NCBI GenBank assembly: GCA_017645275.1
Contig: JAGCPH010000052.1
Span: 1 to 64,000 of the forward strand
Origin: Bacteroidales bacterium
Lineage (GTDB): Bacteria; Bacteroidota; Bacteroidia; Bacteroidales; F082
Reading direction: 5' to 3'
DNA length: 64,000 nt
The notes below the pieces were generated by a model. The model had not been told where the DNA came from, did no database searches, and saw only the letters and a program-made list of their open reading frames with translations. Positions within the stretch are counted from its first letter, which is position 1. Each line of letters begins with the position of its first letter. The position numbers and the translations under genes are program-made. Shown here one piece after another: positions 61,221 through 64,000 of this stretch.

Positions 61221-63248
61221 ATGAAGAAAACTCTATTATTCATTGCGATTTTTGCCATGACAGTCGGCACTATCTTCGCAAATCCCGTTGACCGTCAGCG
61301 CGCTCAGCAAATCGGTCAGAACTTCATGAATGCCAAAATCGGCCAGAAAACCGATGTCCAGCTGAATTTGGTTTACACCGCAGCGACTCGCGAAGCCGTT
61401 GATTATTATGTGTTTAACAATGGTGGCGACAACGGATTCGTCATCGTGGCTGGCGACGACCGCGTGAAACCCATCTTGGCTTATTCGACAAGCGGATGTT
61501 TCAATCCTAACGACATCGCCGACGGTTTCCAGTTTACTTTGAACACCTTCAGCCATGAGATTCAATACATTAGAGAAAACAACATCGAGGCTACAGCCGA
61601 CATCGACGCTGAATGGCAATCGATAGCTGAGACTGGCTATATTAATAAGGTGAACCGCAACCGCACCGTGGTCGGGCCGCTCCTCCCTACCATCTGGCAC
61701 CAGAACTACCCATACAACAGCCAGTGTCCTGAAGACCCTGAAGGTGCAGGCGGCCATGTGTATGCAGGCTGCGTCGCCACCGCCATGGCACAGGTGATGA
61801 GATTCTGGAACTGGCCTCCACAAGGCACAGGCTCACATACCTATAACCCCGACGGCTACGAACAGCAGACAGCCAACTTCGGCGAGACCGAATATCATTT
61901 CGAGCTCATGCCTACCGCCATCGACTCAACAAGCAGCGAGGAGGATATCTTCTACATAGCACAGTTCCAACACCATTGCGGCATCGCCGTCGACATGCAG
62001 TATAGCGGTCACGGCAGCGGCGCTTATTCCGATGATGTCCCCATGGCTTTGCGCAACTATTTCAGATACACCTGCGACGACGATGTAACTCTCAGCTTCT
62101 GGGGCTTTAATTTCTACACCATCGAGCAATGGATTCAGATGCTGAAAGACGGAGGTCTCAGCGAGGGGATGCCTTTGTATTACAGCGGTTCAGATGACGG
62201 CGGCGCTGGTGGCCATGCATTTGTGTGCGACGGCTACGACGAGAACGACTACTTCCACTTCAACTGGGGATGGAGCGGCAAAGACGACGCCTGGTGCCCT
62301 ATCGGCGCACTCAACACCACGAAATACGCCTTCAACGACTCCAACAGTTTCATCGGTAACATCAAGCCTAACACACCAGATTATTACCTGCGTCCTGAAA
62401 ACATCACCGACTTCGAAGTCGTTGAAAATGAAGACCTGACAGGCGTCAGCATCACTTGGACCAACCCAGCGAACGACCTCAACGGCGCTCCACTCACAGA
62501 CTTCACCGTGTATGTATACCGTAATGAAGAACTTGTTTTCCAATCAGAAGGTGTCAAAGGCGGAACAAGAATGGAAATAACCGATACTGATCTTGAGCAA
62601 GGACACTACATTTATTCAGTCATCGCTGGAAACGAATACGGCTTCAACGAAAAAGATAACAAAACCCTCCTTGTCGGATCTAAATGCGATATCGTTTTCG
62701 AACTTGCCGACGAAGGCGGCAACGGCTGGAAAGGCGCTTCCATCAGTGTCACTGACGAGAAAGGCGACCGCATCGCAGTAATCACCATGGAAGAAGGCTC
62801 TACCAAGACTGTCGTGATGCCTTTGCTCAGCGAAAATCTCAACTTCTACTGGAATCACGGCTGGTTCCACACCGACGAACAATACGACACCGACTACGAG
62901 TGCTCATTCGTAATCAAAAACGGCGATGATGAGATTCTTTATACATCAGGCGAACTCTCAGACGGCTTGTTCCTGGAATATAACAACACCTGCGAAGACG
63001 CTGTCGAAGAGATTGAATCTGCCAACAACATCCATCTCTACCCTAACCCTACCAACGGCATCGTCAATATCGAAGCCGAAGGCCAAATGACAATCAGCGT
63101 CATCAATATGTTAGGCCAGAAGATTCTTGAGATGAACGCCACCGACAATGTCACTATCGACTTGAGCGGCAACGGATCAGGAATTTACATGGTGAGAATT
63201 GAGACAGCTAACGGCACAATGACAGAAAAAGTCAGCATAAGAAAATAA
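61221..63248 (+). CDS. T9SS-secreted C10 cysteine protease (streptopain/SpeB-like)
   Basis: A 675-residue secreted protease. Signal peptide 1-20 (MKKTLLFIAIFAMTVGTIFA); SpeB-type prodomain to about 135 (VDYYVFNNGGDNGFVIVAGDDRVKPILAYS); catalytic domain with C184 in YAGCVATAMAQVM, H332 in GGHAFVCDGYD and the NWGWSG oxyanion-side motif. An Fn3-like domain, a beta domain (FELADEGGNGWKGASISV) and a type A sorting domain (LYPNPTNGIVNI...NGTMTEKVSIRK) follow. I start at 61221; an upstream ATG at 61191 would add ten residues before the signal peptide. The peptidase is activated by prodomain removal in this family. A strong terminator follows. Confidence 0.95.
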   Translation: MKKTLLFIAIFAMTVGTIFANPVDRQRAQQIGQNFMNAKIGQKTDVQLNLVYTAATREAVDYYVFNNGGDNGFVIVAGDDRVKPILAYSTSGCFNPNDIADGFQFTLNTFSHEIQYIRENNIEATADIDAEWQSIAETGYINKVNRNRTVVGPLLPTIWHQNYPYNSQCPEDPEGAGGHVYAGCVATAMAQVMRFWNWPPQGTGSHTYNPDGYEQQTANFGETEYHFELMPTAIDSTSSEEDIFYIAQFQHHCGIAVDMQYSGHGSGAYSDDVPMALRNYFRYTCDDDVTLSFWGFNFYTIEQWIQMLKDGGLSEGMPLYYSGSDDGGAGGHAFVCDGYDENDYFHFNWGWSGKDDAWCPIGALNTTKYAFNDSNSFIGNIKPNTPDYYLRPENITDFEVVENEDLTGVSITWTNPANDLNGAPLTDFTVYVYRNEELVFQSEGVKGGTRMEITDTDLEQGHYIYSVIAGNEYGFNEKDNKTLLVGSKCDIVFELADEGGNGWKGASISVTDEKGDRIAVITMEEGSTKTVVMPLLSENLNFYWNHGWFHTDEQYDTDYECSFVIKNGDDEILYTSGELSDGLFLEYNNTCEDAVEEIESANNIHLYPNPTNGIVNIEAEGQMTISVINMLGQKILEMNATDNVTIDLSGNGSGIYMVRIETANGTMTEKVSIRK

Positions 63249-63265
63249 TATTATCATATTATATT

Positions 63266-63308
63266 GAAAAAAAACTTGAGATCACTGTGTGATTTCAAGT
63301 TTTTTTTA
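63266..63308. terminator. Bidirectional rho-independent terminator between the C10 protease genes
   Basis: Stem ACTTGAGATCAC/GTGATTTCAAGT (63274-63285 and 63289-63300, one G-U pair) with a TGT loop, flanked by runs of A and T. It separates the two paralogous protease genes into single-gene units. Confidence 0.9.
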
Positions 63309-63310
63309 TT

Positions 63311-63318
63311 TATCTTTG
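63311..63318 (+). promoter_or_regulatory. Promoter -7 box for the second C10 protease
   Basis: TATCTTTG immediately after the terminator, 37 bp before the ATG at 63356. Confidence 0.5.
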
Positions 63319-63355
63319 CAGGACTTAACCATTTTATTAACTTAATTATTATAAT

Positions 63356-64000
63356 ATGAAAAAATCTCAATTATTGATTGCGATTTTTGCCATGCTCATT
63401 GGCAAGATTTACGCAGGTCCTGTCGACGCACAACGCGCGCAGCAACTCGGCCAGCGTTTTTTGAGCGCTGCGACGGGTCTACAACACACTGAAATTCAAT
63501 TAGTTCACACCACAGCCGATCGTAATGATGTGGATTATTATGTCTTCAACGTTGGTGGCAACAATGGTTTCGTCATCATCGCCGGTGACGACCGCGTGAA
63601 GCCGATTTTGGCATATTCGACTACCGGCTGCTTCAATCCTAATGATATCTCTGAAGGATTTGAATTCAAACTCAACTCTTTCCGTCAAGAGATTCAATAT
63701 GTCAGAGAGCACAACCTCGAAGCTACGGCCGACATCGTATCCGAGTGGAATTCCGTTTCTAATAATGGCAATATTACACAAGGCAGAGGCAATCGCGCCG
63801 TCGTTGGTCCTCTATGCCAGTCTACTTGGAATCAGAATTATCCTTACAACGGCCAGTGTCCTAAAGACCCGTCAGGTAGTGGCATTCATGTCTATGCAGG
63901 TTGCGTCGCGACAGCAATGGCTCAGATAATGAAGTATTGGAATTATCCTGATCGCGGCACAGGCTCTCATACCTACACTCCAACAGGCTTTTTAGAGCAG
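63356..64000 (+). CDS. C10 cysteine protease, second copy; 3' end outside window
   Basis: The first 215 codons of a paralogue of the preceding protease. Signal peptide MKKSQLLIAIFAMLIGKIYA, the SpeB-type prodomain (DYYVFNVGGNNGFVIIAGDD) and the start of the catalytic domain with the nucleophile in YAGCVATAMAQIMKYWNYP are present. The catalytic His and any sorting domain lie beyond the window. Alignment by eye with the first copy is continuous with almost no gaps, so this is a tandem duplication. Confidence 0.93.
   Translation, partial: MKKSQLLIAIFAMLIGKIYAGPVDAQRAQQLGQRFLSAATGLQHTEIQLVHTTADRNDVDYYVFNVGGNNGFVIIAGDDRVKPILAYSTTGCFNPNDISEGFEFKLNSFRQEIQYVREHNLEATADIVSEWNSVSNNGNITQGRGNRAVVGPLCQSTWNQNYPYNGQCPKDPSGSGIHVYAGCVATAMAQIMKYWNYPDRGTGSHTYTPTGFLEQ

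Noticed and set aside
1..64000. tRNA, rRNA, transposase, prophage, CRISPR-Cas or restriction/defence genes
   Set aside because: I looked on both strands and saw none; the gaps hold promoters, repeats, one riboswitch and terminators only.

Overview
The window looks like chromosomal DNA of an uncultured Bacteroidales-type Bacteroidota. Four things point there: many secreted proteins end in type IX secretion (T9SS) sorting domains with YPNP motifs; the T9SS regulator PorX is present; almost every transcription unit has a TAnnTTTG -7 box and no Shine-Dalgarno; and the metabolism is typical (fumarate reductase CAB, fused Nfn-type oxidoreductase, eukaryote-type glycogen synthase joined to a phosphorylase, BtuB/BtuG under a cobalamin riboswitch). 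Family or genus cannot be fixed from the sequence. There is no rRNA, tRNA, CRISPR array, phage or transposase, and no gene-free stretch over 300 bases.

Layout: 1-2697 gcvP (cut by the window edge). 2805-6191 a lipoprotein that converges with a two-gene cell-wall operon, MurL-like epimerase then MurD2-like ligase. 6341-11616 operon: HEAT-repeat protein, TlpA-like thioredoxin, GH3/beta-lactamase fusion. 11754-14028 MATE exporter, a small unknown protein and a DEDDh exonuclease, facing a lipoprotein at 14035-14748. 14800-25208 six-gene glycogen operon: debranching enzyme, GT4, an outer-membrane-like protein, GH57, a glycogen synthase-phosphorylase fusion, a YqiA-like esterase. 25392-27605 a large surface protein; 27704-30559 M3 peptidase and a LutA-like Fe-S protein. 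30659-39070 eight-gene operon: GT4, purD, DUF6427 membrane protein, rnhB, porX, tsaE, aroB, aroA. 39093-42490 fumarate reductase/succinate dehydrogenase. 42673-45846 B12 uptake locus with riboswitch. 45899-48172 Nfn-like fusion. 48270-64000 mostly secreted T9SS cargo (adhesin-domain protein, GLUG protein, two tandem subtilases, two tandem C10 cysteine proteases) mixed with a DUF389 membrane protein, a TPR/HTH signalling protein and a GNAT protein.

The most unusual layer is repetitive DNA. Three families are interspersed through the window. Family A is a CATTTCGA-type inverted-repeat element, about 100-110 bp when complete, found as whole and half copies. Family B is a short palindrome with fixed GAGACGC/GCGTCTC arms and changing centres. 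Family C is a 9-bp TAGGGNNNN minisatellite. All three also sit in frame inside genes: A twice in murL in two different frames, and as the stop-codon end of aroA; B in aroA, in one subtilase propeptide junction and in the same loop of three T9SS sorting domains; C in aroA and aroB as Pro-x-x tracts. Sorting domains also look like interchangeable cassettes shared between unrelated cargo proteins.
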